Source: Pandoraea nosoerga
GTDB taxonomy: Bacteria > Pseudomonadota > Gammaproteobacteria > Burkholderiales > Burkholderiaceae
Assembly (NCBI RefSeq): GCF_902459585.1
Contig: NZ_CABPSC010000004.1
Coordinates: 186,001 to 250,000, forward strand
Direction of reading: 5' to 3'
Length of the DNA stretch: 64,000 nt
This document shows, piece after piece, positions 38,389-48,672 of this stretch. The stretch's first letter is position 1, and each line of letters begins with the position of its first letter. The notes beneath the pieces are model-generated. The model was not told where the DNA came from. It saw only the letters and a list, made by a program, of their open reading frames with translations, and did not search any database. Position numbers and translations under genes: made by a program.

Positions 38389-39180
38389 GTGAGGTTCGCA
38401 AGTCTGGGCAGCGGCAGCGAAGGCAATGCCCTGCTGGTGGAGGCGTCGGAAGGCGTCTCCACGACGCGCATTCTCCTCGATTGCGGCTTCTCGATGCGGG
38501 AGATCGAGCGGCGTCTCGCGGCGCGCTCGATCGACGTGGCCTCGCTTGATGCCCTCGTCATTACGCACGAGCACGCCGACCACATCGGCAGTGCACTCTC
38601 CCTCACTCGCAAGTATCGGATTCCGCTCATCATGAGCTGGGGGACGGGGCAGGCCGTAAAGGTCCATGCCGCGCTCAAGGGCGATGACGATGTCGCGCTG
38701 GTGCGCTGGTGCCGCTCCGACGAGCCGCTTGCCGTGGGCGATATCGAGCTTCATCCCTACACCGTGCCGCACGACGCGCGCGAGCCCCTGCAATTCGTGT
38801 TCTCCGACGGCGCGCGCCGTCTCGGCGTGCTCACGGACGCCGGGTGCCCGACCGCGCACCTGATTGCAACGCTCGGCGGCTGCGATGCGCTGGTGCTCGA
38901 ATGCAATCACGATCGCGAGATGCTAGCCAACAGCAAGTATCCGCCGTCGCTCAAGGCACGTATCGGCGGCACCTATGGACATCTGGCCAACGATGCTGCG
39001 GCGGAAATTCTCGGTGCGATTGACCGTGCAAAACTCCAGCGAGTGATCTGCGCGCACCTCAGCGAGCAGAACAATACGCCCGAACTGGCGATGGCCGCGA
39101 TGGCCGCCGTGATCGGCTCGGAGGCGACGGAGATTCTCGTGGCGACGCAGGCCGGGGGATTCGACTGGCTGACGTGCTGA
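38389..39180 (+). CDS. MBL-fold metallo-hydrolase, YycJ/WalJ-like
   Basis: A 263-residue metallo-beta-lactamase-fold hydrolase. The metal site motif is THEHADHIG, with a later DAGCPTAHL and CNHDREML. The GTG start at 38389, eight bases after the bamC stop, gives the conserved RFASLGSGSEGNALLVE N-terminus; the GGAG Shine-Dalgarno-like word is very close to it. Substrate unknown. A bidirectional terminator follows. Confidence 0.9.
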   Translation: MRFASLGSGSEGNALLVEASEGVSTTRILLDCGFSMREIERRLAARSIDVASLDALVITHEHADHIGSALSLTRKYRIPLIMSWGTGQAVKVHAALKGDDDVALVRWCRSDEPLAVGDIELHPYTVPHDAREPLQFVFSDGARRLGVLTDAGCPTAHLIATLGGCDALVLECNHDREMLANSKYPPSLKARIGGTYGHLANDAAAEILGAIDRAKLQRVICAHLSEQNNTPELAMAAMAAVIGSEATEILVATQAGGFDWLTC

Positions 39181-39208
39181 TGAGCGTGGGCGCAGACGTG
39201 CGGACAAC

Positions 39209-39240
39209 AAAAAAGCCGGTCGAGAGACCGGCTTTTTTTT
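39209..39240. terminator. Bidirectional terminator between MBL gene and Ala-rich lipoprotein gene
   Basis: GCCGGTC and GACCGGC form a 7-bp stem around a GAGA loop, with six A on one side and eight T on the other. It serves the MBL-fold operon on the plus strand and the convergent small lipoprotein gene on the minus strand. Confidence 0.93.
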
Positions 39241-39267
39241 GCTCAACTGCCTTGCGGCAGCGAGAGC

Positions 39268-39525
39268 TTACTTGCTGGCAGCAGCGTCAGCGGCCGAAGC
39301 AACTGCGTCGGCAGCAGCACCAGCGGCCGAAGCGGCCGTGTCAGCAGCAGCGCTGGCAGCCGAAGCAGCCGAGTCAGCAGCAGCGCCAGCAGCCGAAGCG
39401 GCGTCCGAAGCAGCCGTAGCAGCCGAAGCGGCAGCGTCAGCAGCCGGAGCGGCGGCTTCTTCCTTCTTGCCGCAGGCGGTCAGGGCGATAGCCAACAACG
39501 AAGCGACGAGGAGAGACTTCTTCAT
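39268..39525 (-). CDS. Small alanine-zipper lipoprotein
   Basis: An 85-residue predicted lipoprotein. Residues 1-20 form a signal peptide with the lipobox LTAC, followed by a KKEE patch. The remainder is almost only Ala, Ser, Asp and Gly in seven-to-eight-residue periods (AASAAGAAADS pattern), like an Ala-zipper coiled coil. The ATG at 39525 has AAGGA eight bases upstream; two further codons upstream a GTG also exists. An envelope structural role similar to Lpp/OprI is plausible but unproven. Confidence 0.85.
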   Translation of the reverse strand: MKKSLLVASLLAIALTACGKKEEAAAPAADAAASAATAASDAASAAGAAADSAASAASAAADTAASAAGAAADAVASAADAAASK

Positions 39526-39561
39526 GATCACGTCCTTTTATGGTAGAAGACAAGCGAATGA

Positions 39562-39591
39562 ATATTAGTTACGGTAATACGCTCTTGCCAG
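39562..39591 (-). promoter_or_regulatory. Candidate sigma-70 promoter of the Ala-rich lipoprotein
   Basis: On the minus strand CTGGCA (39591-39586) and TAATAT (39567-39562) are separated by 18 bp. The region is markedly AT-rich and lies 36 bp upstream of the lipoprotein start. Confidence 0.55.
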
Positions 39592-39703
39592 CGCAAAGCC
39601 GATTGCGAGACATTGGCAATTAAGGATTACCCTTGGTCATGCAAGCTGCTTGGCGAGAAATTATATTGGGTTTTCCCCAACGCGTCACGTCAAACTCGCG
39701 CAA

Positions 39704-40924
39704 TTACCCCGCTTTTTTCCTTACGGTGCGCAACTTTCGCACCGGCGCCGGGTCGGGCCCGAACAGCAGCCATCCCGAAGCATACCAATCGTACAGAATT
39801 TCAACGATTTCTTGGCCTTTTTGCTCGAAATTCGCACATTCCGAGCCCTTTAGCCGACGTTGGTCCGCGAGGCCGCGCATCGTCGAGCGCGCATTGACGG
39901 GGACTTCGAGCGGCTCGCCGTTGATGTAGTACCGGTTGCGCCGATACAACAACTGGGTCTTCGGCGATAGTGCGAGACCGTTGCGCATTGCCAGGTGCAC
40001 GAATTGCGAGGGGCTGACGGGCCGGTCCGGCGCATCGAAAAAGACGTGCGACTTCGGCTCGCTCAGCCAGCGGCCCAGAAAATCTTCCACTTCCTTTTGG
40101 CCCCAGCGCACCTTTGCCAACTGCGAGACGAGCGTGTCGACCATCGCGTCGGGCAGCAACGCCGGGTGTTTGACCGCCGTTTGTCCCGGATCCGCGTATC
40201 GGCCAGCGAAATGGCGCGCGAACGGCAGTTCGGCAGCGTTTTCCGCGAGGTAGTACAGGAAGTTCTGCAGCATTTCCTGTTCGAGCGGCGCGCGAAAGCC
40301 GATCGAATAGGTCATGCACTCGCCTTCGGCCACGCCGTCGTGCGCATAGCCCGGCGGCAGGTACAACATGTCGCCGGGCTCCAGCACCCATTCCTGCTCG
40401 GCTTCGAAGTGCTTGAGAATGCGCAGCGGCACACCCTCGAGCCAGGTCGTGTCGCGCTGCGGCCCGATCCGCCAGCGCCGCTTGCCGTGAGCCTGAAGCA
40501 GAAACACGTCGTAGGAGTCGAGATGCGGTCCCACGCCGCCGCCGTCGGTGGCGTAGCTGATCATCACGTCATCGAGACGGGCGTCGGGAATGAAGCGAAA
40601 CTGTTGCATGAGGGCATCGACCGCGGGCGCATGGAGATTCACGCCCTGCACGAGCAGCGTCCATTGCTTGCGGCTTGTCGGCGGCAGGTCTTCGGCATCG
40701 AACGGGCCGTGCTCGAGTTGCCAGCGCTTGCGGGTGCGGCTGATGAGGCGCGACTCGACATCGTCCTGCGCGGCGAGCGCGAACAGCGCCTCGCGCGAGA
40801 GCGGGGCGGTGAAGCCGGGAAGCGCTTGTCGGATCAGCAGCGGACGCTTGTGCCAATAACGCTTCATGAAGGCCTCGGGTGCGAGGCCGCCGAGCAGGGT
40901 CGAAAGGGAGCGGGATGTCGTCAT
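39704..40924 (-). CDS. Ribosomal-protein arginine hydroxylase RoxA-type JmjC/cupin oxygenase (YcfD-like)
   Basis: A 406-residue 2-oxoglutarate- and iron-dependent oxygenase. The iron-binding HxD is His134-x-Asp136 in GPHLDSYDVF, and the distal His is in PPGYAHDGVAEGE. The N-terminus SLSTLLGG...FMKRYWHKRPLLIRQA fits the YcfD family, which hydroxylates ribosomal protein uL16. The ATG at 40924 gives the natural MTTSRSLS start. It is divergent from slyD. Confidence 0.88.
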   Translation of the reverse strand: MTTSRSLSTLLGGLAPEAFMKRYWHKRPLLIRQALPGFTAPLSREALFALAAQDDVESRLISRTRKRWQLEHGPFDAEDLPPTSRKQWTLLVQGVNLHAPAVDALMQQFRFIPDARLDDVMISYATDGGGVGPHLDSYDVFLLQAHGKRRWRIGPQRDTTWLEGVPLRILKHFEAEQEWVLEPGDMLYLPPGYAHDGVAEGECMTYSIGFRAPLEQEMLQNFLYYLAENAAELPFARHFAGRYADPGQTAVKHPALLPDAMVDTLVSQLAKVRWGQKEVEDFLGRWLSEPKSHVFFDAPDRPVSPSQFVHLAMRNGLALSPKTQLLYRRNRYYINGEPLEVPVNARSTMRGLADQRRLKGSECANFEQKGQEIVEILYDWYASGWLLFGPDPAPVRKLRTVRKKAG

Positions 40925-41063
40925 GCTAAATCGCTGCGCGAAGCGTTCCAATGGATTGAAAGGGGGCGATGGCCGTGCAATGCGCCGTCCAAGGACAACC
41001 TCTGGCCGTAGCCGGCCGATCGCGTGTAACGCCGCGACCGGATCGCTGTCATACGGCTACGCG

Positions 41064-41069
41064 TATAAT
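41064..41069 (+). promoter_or_regulatory. Probable -10 element of slyD
   Basis: A perfect TATAAT 24 bp before the slyD start codon. The -35 region is poor. Confidence 0.55.
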
Positions 41070-41093
41070 GCGGGCTGTTTTTCGGAGAGTTTG

Positions 41094-41621
41094 ATGAAGA
41101 TCGAAAAGAATACCGTCGTCTCGGTGACTTACAAGTTGTCGGACGCTCAGGGCAACCTGATCGAGGAAAGCGGCGCCGAGCCGATGGTTTATCTGCACGG
41201 CGGCTATGATGGCACGTTCCCCAAGATCGAGGAAGCGCTCGATGGCCAGGACGTGGGCTTTGAGACGCACCTGCAGTTGGAACCGTCGGACGCCTTCGGC
41301 GACTACGACCCCGAACTGGTGAAGATGGAAGAGCGCAGCCGTTTCCCGGACCCGCTCGAAGTCGGCATGCAGTTCGAGGGCACGCCCGAAGACGGTGACG
41401 AAGAGTCCGATACGCTGATCTACACGGTGACGGACGTTGCCGAAGACAAGGTCGTGCTCGACGGCAACCACCCGCTCGCGGGCATGGCGCTGCGCTTCGA
41501 GCTGAAGGTGGCCGACGTCCGTCCGGCGACGGAAGAGGAGATCGAGCACCAGCACGCGCATGGCGCCTCGGGTCTCGAGATCGTCGACGAAGACGAAGAC
41601 GACGCCCCCACGCTGCACTGA
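41094..41621 (+). CDS. slyD: FKBP-type peptidyl-prolyl isomerase SlyD
   Basis: A 175-residue isomerase and chaperone. The FKBP domain is split by the insert-in-flap (IF) chaperone domain, seen as PMVYLHGGYDGTFPKIEEALDG before and AGMALRFELKVADV after it. The short C-terminal tail is acidic with a few His residues, much less His-rich than in Escherichia coli SlyD. The ATG at 41094 gives the conserved MKIEKNTVVSVTYKL start. Confidence 0.93.
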   Translation: MKIEKNTVVSVTYKLSDAQGNLIEESGAEPMVYLHGGYDGTFPKIEEALDGQDVGFETHLQLEPSDAFGDYDPELVKMEERSRFPDPLEVGMQFEGTPEDGDEESDTLIYTVTDVAEDKVVLDGNHPLAGMALRFELKVADVRPATEEEIEHQHAHGASGLEIVDEDEDDAPTLH

Positions 41622-41699
41622 CGCGACAGCATCTCGCTATCGTCTTGCGTGGCAATGACGATGGTTTGACGCTCGCCGCGCGAAGCGGCTCAGGACAGA

Positions 41700-41744
41700 C
41701 GCCGGGTCGGCGCATTGCGTAATCGCGATGCGTCCGGCCCGGCG
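41700..41744 (+). terminator. Possible terminator downstream of slyD
   Basis: CGCCGGG and CCCGGCG form perfect outer arms with an inner GCAT/ATGC pairing, followed by TTTGCGTTTT. The hairpin lies about 80 bp beyond slyD; the interrupted T-tract makes it only moderately convincing. Confidence 0.45.
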
Positions 41745-41849
41745 TTTGCGTTTTGTGGCTTCTTCCGTGGCTTCTTTTTCTGCGCGGATGTACGCACGCC
41801 GTTAGCCCGTGCGCCGGCGCGATGCGTCATTCGCCAGCGGCGACGGCGC

Positions 41850-43415
41850 TCAGTCGCCGTGTGCGTGACGTTTGGCCCCGACGGTCGGCGTGGGCGTCGC
41901 CATCAGGGACGGACCGATGGGCGCCACCCCCTGATTCGGGTCAGCGCTCATTGTGCCGACTGCGGGCGCGGACGACGGGTAGAGCGCGGCGTAGGGAGTG
42001 CCGCCGGGCGCCGACATCGTCGGTCCGCTCGCGCCGCGCGCAGACTCCGGATTGGCGCCGACGCCGCCGGCCGGCGCCGGGCTGCGCTGGCTCACCGGCG
42101 CTGCGGCGCCATTCGCCGGCAGCGTCACCGCTTCGAAGTGAAACAGTTGCGAGGTGCGCGGGTCGACGCGCACGCGCACCCATCGACTGACGTTCGGTGA
42201 GCCGAACGTGCTCAACTGCGTGAACGACTTCACGTTCGTGCCATGGGCATCGCGCAGCGGCTGCGCGTGTCGCATCGACTTGCCGCTGTCGATGAGCAGG
42301 ATCTGACCTTTGAAGCGGCTCGCGAGCCGCTGCAATTGCGCCCGGAAATCCTTGTAGCCGTCCACGCCGCGCCGCCCGCCCCGATCGGAGAAGAGGCTGC
42401 CGAGGCCGCCGCCGCGCGCCGGTTCGAACTCGGGATCGGCCTGCGCGACGATGACCATGCCGATCGCGTCCTTCTGCTGCGCGTAGACGAGCGCGTGTTG
42501 CAGCCACACGCGCGTTGCGATGATCCGATCCTCGTATTCCCCGTTGCGCCCGCCTGCGGAGCGGTAATTGTTGTTGTTGCCGGGCAGGTTCACGCCGACG
42601 AAAACCACCCCGCGATAGAACCACCGCACGTTCTCGTGGTACTGCCGAAAGCGCGCCATGTCGCTCTGGCGCGTGAGATCGAACTGCGCGTAGCCGACCG
42701 GGCCGGGGCCGAGCAGCGCGTCGTCGTCGAATGCGTGATCGCGCAGGAAGTCGAGGCGCTCCACGGGGTTGAAGCTGCCGTCGGTGGCGCGTTGGCAGTT
42801 GGCCCAGTCGTTCGCGCCGGGCACGTAGATGAGCGGCTTGGGTGAACTGGCCAGCAGGCCGAGCCGCTGCGTGATCACTTCGTCACGGCACGATTCGGTC
42901 GCACTCTTGAGGTTGCCGGCATGCACGACGAACGCCGCGGCACTGTCGCCAATGGTCGCGAGCACACTGCGCAGGACCGGCACTTCGGTATTGCTGAACG
43001 GCGCGTCGCCGAGCACCGCGAATTCGAACGGCGGCAGCTTGGCGGTCGCGCCGCCGGCCGATCTGGCGGACGCCTTCGATAGCACTTTGGATGGCGCTTC
43101 CGATGGCACTCTTGCCGGCACTCTCGAGGGCATGTTCGCGGACACCGTCGCCGACACTCGCGTCAGCGTCTTCGACGGCCCCTTGGCTGACGCATATTGC
43201 GACGCACCTTGCGCGCCGCCTTGCGTCGCGCCCAGCGCGGACGCGGAACCGAGCGAGAGCGCGATGGTAAGCGCCAGGGCCGGAAGCAGGGCCGGAACCA
43301 GGGCCGGAAGCAGGGCCGGCGCATCGGCGAGCCCGACGCGGCGTATCCCGCGTCCCGTCCGGCGCGAGCATGCGCGCGCAAGCGTGAGGGCGTGTGCGCG
43401 GCGCAGGCTCGCCAT
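41850..43415 (-). CDS. Calcineurin-like metallophosphatase-like protein, active site partly degenerate
   Basis: A 521-residue protein with an N-terminal signal anchor (about residues 32-60) and a low-complexity linker. The central domain resembles the metallophosphatase fold: FAVLGDAPFSN (first motif), FVVHAGNLKS where GDxK is normally expected, and YVPGANDW where GDNEW is expected. So key acidic metal ligands appear replaced by Asn and Ala. The C-terminus is Pro/Ala/Gly-rich. It ends 10 bp from mutS in the same direction and is probably a co-transcribed periplasmic protein. Possible pseudoenzyme; the family comparison is from memory. Confidence 0.72.
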   Translation of the reverse strand: MASLRRAHALTLARACSRRTGRGIRRVGLADAPALLPALVPALLPALALTIALSLGSASALGATQGGAQGASQYASAKGPSKTLTRVSATVSANMPSRVPARVPSEAPSKVLSKASARSAGGATAKLPPFEFAVLGDAPFSNTEVPVLRSVLATIGDSAAAFVVHAGNLKSATESCRDEVITQRLGLLASSPKPLIYVPGANDWANCQRATDGSFNPVERLDFLRDHAFDDDALLGPGPVGYAQFDLTRQSDMARFRQYHENVRWFYRGVVFVGVNLPGNNNNYRSAGGRNGEYEDRIIATRVWLQHALVYAQQKDAIGMVIVAQADPEFEPARGGGLGSLFSDRGGRRGVDGYKDFRAQLQRLASRFKGQILLIDSGKSMRHAQPLRDAHGTNVKSFTQLSTFGSPNVSRWVRVRVDPRTSQLFHFEAVTLPANGAAAPVSQRSPAPAGGVGANPESARGASGPTMSAPGGTPYAALYPSSAPAVGTMSADPNQGVAPIGPSLMATPTPTVGAKRHAHGD

Positions 43416-43424
43416 GGCGCCGCG

Positions 43425-46190
43425 TCAGTTGGCGGTCCGGCCGTCGATCAGGCCGCGCAACTCGTACAGCAGATCGAGCGCTTCGCGCGGGCGAAGATCG
43501 TCGGGGTCGACCTGTGCGAGACGCGCCAATGCCGCCTGCGCCGCCGGATCGATGGCGGACGCGGAGCGCGGATTCGCCGCACCGCCGGACGCACCGCCGT
43601 ATCCGTCGATTCCATCGGTTCCCTCGGGGCTGTCCGCATCATCCGGACCCTCCGGACCCTCCAGATCATCGAGCGCCACCGGCGCCCGCGGTGCGAACAG
43701 ATCGAGCTGCGGCGCGGCCGGGTCGAGCGCTTGCTGTTCGAGCAAGGCGAGATGCTTGCGCGCGGCGCGAATGACCGGCATCGGCACGCCGGCCAACTGC
43801 GCGACCTGCAACCCGTAACTCTGGCTGGCCGGGCCGTCCTGAACGGCGTGCAGGAAAACGATGCCCTCGCCGTGCTCGACCGCCGAGAGGTGGACGTTCG
43901 CGCACTGCGGGAATTCGTCGGGCAGTTGCGTCAGTTCGAAATAGTGCGTGGCGAACAGCGTGTAGCAGCGATTGTGGCCGAGCAGGTGGCGCGCAATGGC
44001 CCAGGCGAGCGCGAGCCCGTCGAAGGTCGACGTGCCGCGTCCGATCTCGTCCATCAGCACGAGGCTTTGGTCGGTGGCCGTGTGCAGAATCGCGGCGGAC
44101 TCGGTCATCTCGACCATGAACGTCGAACGTCCGCCGGCCAGGTCGTCCGAGGCGCCGATGCGCGTGAAGATCGCGTCGAGCGGCCCGAGCCGCACAGACT
44201 CGGCCGGTACGTAGCAGCCCACATAGGCGAGCAGCGCAATGAGCGCGGTCTGACGCATGAACGTCGATTTACCCCCCATGTTCGGGCCAGTGATGAGCAG
44301 CAGGCGGCGCGCGTCGCCGAGCGAGCAATCGTTGGCGATGAAGCGCTCCACCTGCTGCTCGACGACCGGATGGCGGCCCTGGCGAATGTCCACCACGCGC
44401 TCGCTCACCAGCTCGGGCTTGACCCAGCCCAGCGTCTGCGCGCGCTCGGCGAGGGCGGCAAGCACGTCGAGCTGTGCCAGCGCCTGCGCGATGCGCTTGA
44501 ATTCGCCGATGTGCGGCAGCAGGGCTTGCAGCAGCGCATCGTAGAGCATCTTCTCGCGCGCGAGCGAGCGCTCCTGCGCGGAGAGCGCCTTGTCCTCGAA
44601 CGTCTTTAGCTCCGGCGTAATGTATCGCTCGGCGTTCTTGAGGGTCTGGCGGCGGCGATAGTCGTCGGGCACCTTGTCGGTCTGGCCGCGCGTGACTTCG
44701 ATGTAGAAGCCATGAACCTTGTTGAACTCCACGCGCAGATTGTTGATGCCGGTGCGTTCGCGCTCGCGCGTCTCGAGATCGACGAGGAATTGGCCGCAGT
44801 TCTCCGAAATGTCGCGCAACTCGTCGAGCTCGGCATCATGGCCGCGCGCGATGACGCCGCCGTCGCGCAGCATGGCCGCCGGCTCCTCGGCGATGGCGCT
44901 GCTCAGCAGCGCAAGCGCCTGTTCCGGTATCGCGAGATCCTCGTGCAGCATGGCGAGCAGCGGCGAGCGCGCTTCCACGGCGCGCAAGGTCGCATGCAGC
45001 TCGGGCAGCCGGCGCAGTGCGTCGCGCAGGCTCGACAGGTCGCGCGGGCGCGCCGTGAGCAGCGCCAGGCGCGCCGTAATGCGCTCGACGTCGGCCACAT
45101 GACGCAGCTCGCTGTTGAGCGCACGCCAGGTGCCGGCGCCCTCGAGCAGCGTGGCGATCGCGAGCTGGCGCGATTGCGGCACCTGCTGATCGCGCATGGG
45201 ATGATGCAGCCAGTGCCGCAGCAGACGGCTGCCCATCGTGGTGCCGCAGGTGTCGAGCAGCGAGAGCAGGGTCGGCGAATCGGTGCCGCGCAGCGTCTCG
45301 GTCAGCTCGAGATTGCGACGTGTGGCGGCGTCAAGGCCGATATAGGCCGCTTCTCGCTCCACGTTCAGACTTTGCACATGGCGCAGCGACTGACCCTGCG
45401 TTGCCGCTGCGTATTGCAGCAGCGCGCCGGCCGCACCGAGCGCGGGGTTCAGGCCGTCACAGCCGAATGCCGTGAGACTCGCCACGCCGAGCTGATCGCG
45501 CAGGCGCTGCGTGCCCGCGGTGGTGTCGAAATGCCAGTCGGGCACGCGTGTCGCGGTGCCTAGCGGGAGGCCCGCGAACGCCTCGGCGGCGCTGTCGGGA
45601 AGGAGCGTCTCGGCCGGGCGGATGCGCTCCAGTTCGCGCGAGAGCTTCTCGGCGGGCACCTCCATGAGGCGCAGCTCGCCGCTGGCGAGCGAGAGCCACG
45701 CGAGGCCGGCGAGTCGTTCGCTGGCGCGGCGCGCCGGGTGAATCTGCACGGCCAGCAGGTATTGGTCGAGCTTGTCGCTGAGCAGGGCGGCGTCGGTGAG
45801 CGTGCCGGGCGTGACGATACGCACGACCTTGCGCTCGACCGGGCCCTTGGCGGTGGCGGGGTCGCCGATCTGCTCGCAGATGGCCACCGACTCGCCGAGC
45901 TTGACGAGCTTGCCGAGATACTGCTCGACGGCATGGTGCGGCACACCGGCCATGCGGATCGGCTGGCCGCCGGACTGGCCGCGCGCGGTGAGGGTGAGGT
46001 CGAGCAGACGGGCGGCCTTGACCGCGTCGTCGTGGAACAGCTCGTAGAAGTCTCCCATGCGATAGAACACGAGCATGTTCGGGTGCTCGGCCTTGATGCG
46101 CGTGTACTGCTGCATCATCGGTGTCATCGGCGGCGTGGGCGGCGGCGTGGTCGCAGCCGGAGGAGAAGCTTGGACTGGTGTGCTCGTCAT
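43425..46190 (-). CDS. mutS: DNA mismatch repair protein MutS
   Basis: A 921-residue mismatch-recognition ATPase. The mismatch-binding FYEL motif lies near the N-terminus ([13 protein letters not shown]). The C-terminal ATPase has Walker [10 protein letters not shown] and the [12 protein letters not shown] signature, then a dimerisation tail. A Gly/Ser/Ala-rich insert of about 40 residues is near the C-terminus. The ATG at 46190 gives [11 protein letters not shown]; no clear Shine-Dalgarno is visible, and a longer frame to 46292 also exists. It is followed by the metallophosphatase-like gene. Confidence 0.96.
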   Translation of the reverse strand: MTSTPVQASPPAATTPPPTPPMTPMMQQYTRIKAEHPNMLVFYRMGDFYELFHDDAVKAARLLDLTLTARGQSGGQPIRMAGVPHHAVEQYLGKLVKLGESVAICEQIGDPATAKGPVERKVVRIVTPGTLTDAALLSDKLDQYLLAVQIHPARRASERLAGLAWLSLASGELRLMEVPAEKLSRELERIRPAETLLPDSAAEAFAGLPLGTATRVPDWHFDTTAGTQRLRDQLGVASLTAFGCDGLNPALGAAGALLQYAAATQGQSLRHVQSLNVEREAAYIGLDAATRRNLELTETLRGTDSPTLLSLLDTCGTTMGSRLLRHWLHHPMRDQQVPQSRQLAIATLLEGAGTWRALNSELRHVADVERITARLALLTARPRDLSSLRDALRRLPELHATLRAVEARSPLLAMLHEDLAIPEQALALLSSAIAEEPAAMLRDGGVIARGHDAELDELRDISENCGQFLVDLETRERERTGINNLRVEFNKVHGFYIEVTRGQTDKVPDDYRRRQTLKNAERYITPELKTFEDKALSAQERSLAREKMLYDALLQALLPHIGEFKRIAQALAQLDVLAALAERAQTLGWVKPELVSERVVDIRQGRHPVVEQQVERFIANDCSLGDARRLLLITGPNMGGKSTFMRQTALIALLAYVGCYVPAESVRLGPLDAIFTRIGASDDLAGGRSTFMVEMTESAAILHTATDQSLVLMDEIGRGTSTFDGLALAWAIARHLLGHNRCYTLFATHYFELTQLPDEFPQCANVHLSAVEHGEGIVFLHAVQDGPASQSYGLQVAQLAGVPMPVIRAARKHLALLEQQALDPAAPQLDLFAPRAPVALDDLEGPEGPDDADSPEGTDGIDGYGGASGGAANPRSASAIDPAAQAALARLAQVDPDDLRPREALDLLYELRGLIDGRTAN

Positions 46191-46475
46191 GAAAGGAATC
46201 GGGTCGGGCGCGTTGTGATGCGTTGCAGTGCGTTGGGCGCGTTCAGGTGCGTTCGAGTGCCCCGGAGCGCCTGTGGCGCGTTGGATGGGCAATTTTACGA
46301 CGGGTTCGACGCGCGCCGTGATTCGGCGTACTGCCTCGTCATCGGGGCGGGGCGCGAACGTGTGACGCGAAGGCGGCGAATTCTCCTCAAGTTTCGCGCA
46401 AATGTGCCGTTTCGGGTGTTAAGCTCTCGCAAAAATAACCAAAAAGCATCACAAGCTCCTCTCGCACGGGTCGGT

Positions 46476-48449
46476 ATGGTGAAGTCGTTGAAGGGACGGG
46501 TCGCGGCCACCACGGCGCTCGTCTCGATGATATTGATCGTCGGTGTGGCCGTGGGCATCGAGTTTTTCGTCTACGGGGAGCTGCGCAATTCGATGCAGGC
46601 CCAGCTCGACAATCAGGTCAAGCTGGTGGCCGAGCAGCTCGACGACAAGCTGCGCGCGAAGTTTGTCGCGTTGCATCGCATGGCGCGCCATATCGGCAAG
46701 CCCGACACCCTCACGACCGCACAGTTCGACGCGTTCGCCAACGCCTCGGTGTCGATGCCCGAGACCTTCAACACGCTCTTCGTGGCTGCGCCCGACGGAC
46801 GCGTGCTCTACGACTCGACGTTTCCGACGACGCCGCTCAACGTCGCCGATCGCGATTATTTTCGCCAGTTGCTCTCCGGCGCGCCACAGGCGGCGTCCGG
46901 CCTGATCGCGGGCAAGATCACGCGATCGCCGGGCGTGATCCTCGCGGTGCCCGTCACCGACGCGAGCGGGCGCGTGATCGCCGTGATCGGCGGCGCGATC
47001 AATCTGCTGCGCCAGAACTTCATCGTCGATCTCGCGAGCAACGCCGTGGGCGAGACTGGCCGCTACTGCCTGATCACCAACGAGAAGCCCCCGCGTTACG
47101 TCATCCAGGCCGACGTCTCCAGGATCCTGACGCCCGTGGATAGCGAGCACACGCTATGCGGCGTGCGCGATAGCGGCTCGAACGACCTCGTGCACATGCA
47201 TCCGCTCGTCGCGCGCGCCACGATGTCGACGACGGGCTGGTCGGTGGTGGCCGTGCTGCCGGGCGCGGAAGCGTTCGACCCGCTCGCGCGCGTGCGGCGG
47301 CGCGTGGTGGGCCTCGCGATCGTCGCCATCGGTGTCGCGGCGTTCGTCATGTGGTGGGTGGCGCGCTTCATGCTGCGCCCGCTCGACGCACTGCGTCATC
47401 TCGTCGAGCGCAGTGCCGGCGACTTGCGCGCGGTGCAGTCGCTGCCGGTGCAGCGAGCCGACGAGATCGGCGCGCTGGCCAATGCGTTTCGCACGATGAT
47501 GGAGCAACTGGGCGATCGCACCGAAGCGCTCGAGATGTCGCGCGAGGCGGCCCGCGCCAATGTGCGCCGCATGCAGGAGATCGCGGACCGTGTGCCGTAC
47601 CTCGTGGCGTTTCTCGATGGCGACGAGCGCTTTGCCTTCGTGAACCGGGCGTGCGAAGTGCGGTTCCGGCGTCCCAGGGACCGCATCATTGGCGCCACCG
47701 TGCGCGAGCTGCTCGGCCCGTCGCTCTATCGCGAGTTCGCACCGCATCTGGCGCGCGCACTGGCGGGCGAGGCCGCCACGTTCGTCTGGGACTTCGGCGA
47801 GGACGCCGCCTATCGATGCTTCGAAGTGAGTTACCAGCCGGAGTGGGCGGCGCACAACGTGCTCGCGGGCGTGCACGTGTTCGTGCGCGACATGACCGTG
47901 GAGCGCTCGAACGAACGGCGCTGGCGGCGCGAGTCGCATACCGACCACCTGACCGGACTGCTCAATCGCAAGGGTTTCGATCAGGCGCTGGCCGGGGCGG
48001 TGCGCCGCGCGCGCGAAGGGGCCGGCGCCCAGGCGCTGCTCTTCGTCGATCTCGACCGCTTCAAGGCCGTCAACGATACATGGGGCCATGCGGTGGGCGA
48101 CGAACTACTGCGGCGGCTGGCCAAGCGGCTGGTGACGAGCGTGCCGCAAGGGTGCGCGATCGCGCGCTTTGGCGGCGACGAGTTCGCCGTGGTCATGCGC
48201 GACATCGGCGGGGCGCACGACGCCGAGCGCACGGCGATGGCGATTCTCGACGCGGCGTCGCGTCCGATGGCGCTTTCCGTCGGCGAGGTCTCGGTCGGCG
48301 CCTGTGTCGGCGTGGCGATCGTGGCGTGCGGGGAAGACAAGTCGCCCGACAGCGTGTTCGACGCGGCCGACCGGGCCCTCTACGATGCCAAGCACGGCGG
48401 CCGCGGACTTTTCGTGGTGAGCGACGGCGCACCGGAGCGCGCGCTGTAA
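46476..48449 (+). CDS. Cache-HAMP-PAS-GGDEF diguanylate cyclase
   Basis: A 657-residue signalling protein. A membrane helix (about residues 9-31), a periplasmic dCache-type sensor (about 36-278), a second helix (about 279-300), HAMP (about 300-352), a PAS domain (about 370-480) and a GGDEF domain. The GGDEF signature sits at residues 566-570, so it should make cyclic di-GMP. The inhibitory RxxD I-site is absent from the position five residues upstream. The ATG at 46476 is chosen to start the first helix. No close partner gene is seen. Confidence 0.9.
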   Translation: MVKSLKGRVAATTALVSMILIVGVAVGIEFFVYGELRNSMQAQLDNQVKLVAEQLDDKLRAKFVALHRMARHIGKPDTLTTAQFDAFANASVSMPETFNTLFVAAPDGRVLYDSTFPTTPLNVADRDYFRQLLSGAPQAASGLIAGKITRSPGVILAVPVTDASGRVIAVIGGAINLLRQNFIVDLASNAVGETGRYCLITNEKPPRYVIQADVSRILTPVDSEHTLCGVRDSGSNDLVHMHPLVARATMSTTGWSVVAVLPGAEAFDPLARVRRRVVGLAIVAIGVAAFVMWWVARFMLRPLDALRHLVERSAGDLRAVQSLPVQRADEIGALANAFRTMMEQLGDRTEALEMSREAARANVRRMQEIADRVPYLVAFLDGDERFAFVNRACEVRFRRPRDRIIGATVRELLGPSLYREFAPHLARALAGEAATFVWDFGEDAAYRCFEVSYQPEWAAHNVLAGVHVFVRDMTVERSNERRWRRESHTDHLTGLLNRKGFDQALAGAVRRAREGAGAQALLFVDLDRFKAVNDTWGHAVGDELLRRLAKRLVTSVPQGCAIARFGGDEFAVVMRDIGGAHDAERTAMAILDAASRPMALSVGEVSVGACVGVAIVACGEDKSPDSVFDAADRALYDAKHGGRGLFVVSDGAPERAL

Positions 48450-48672
48450 GCGGGTGCTCACCGGGCGGCTGCGATGGCGCCGTGCGTCGGCCGTCGTGCG
48501 CGATGCGGGGACGTCTGCGCGTTAGATGCAACCAATCGAAGGGCGCGTTGCGATCAGCTTCACGATAGTTACGAACGCACGTTGTCTGTCGCACAATGGG
48601 CGACGCCGCCCGTTCGCGATCGAGCGTCGCGCGCGGGAAGGGCGCGGGAAGGTCTTCTCAAAGGAGGTGGGC

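Noticed and set aside
43197-44609. A 470-codon plus-strand frame opposite mutS
   Set aside because: Antisense of mutS and of the start of the metallophosphatase-like gene; no domain seen.
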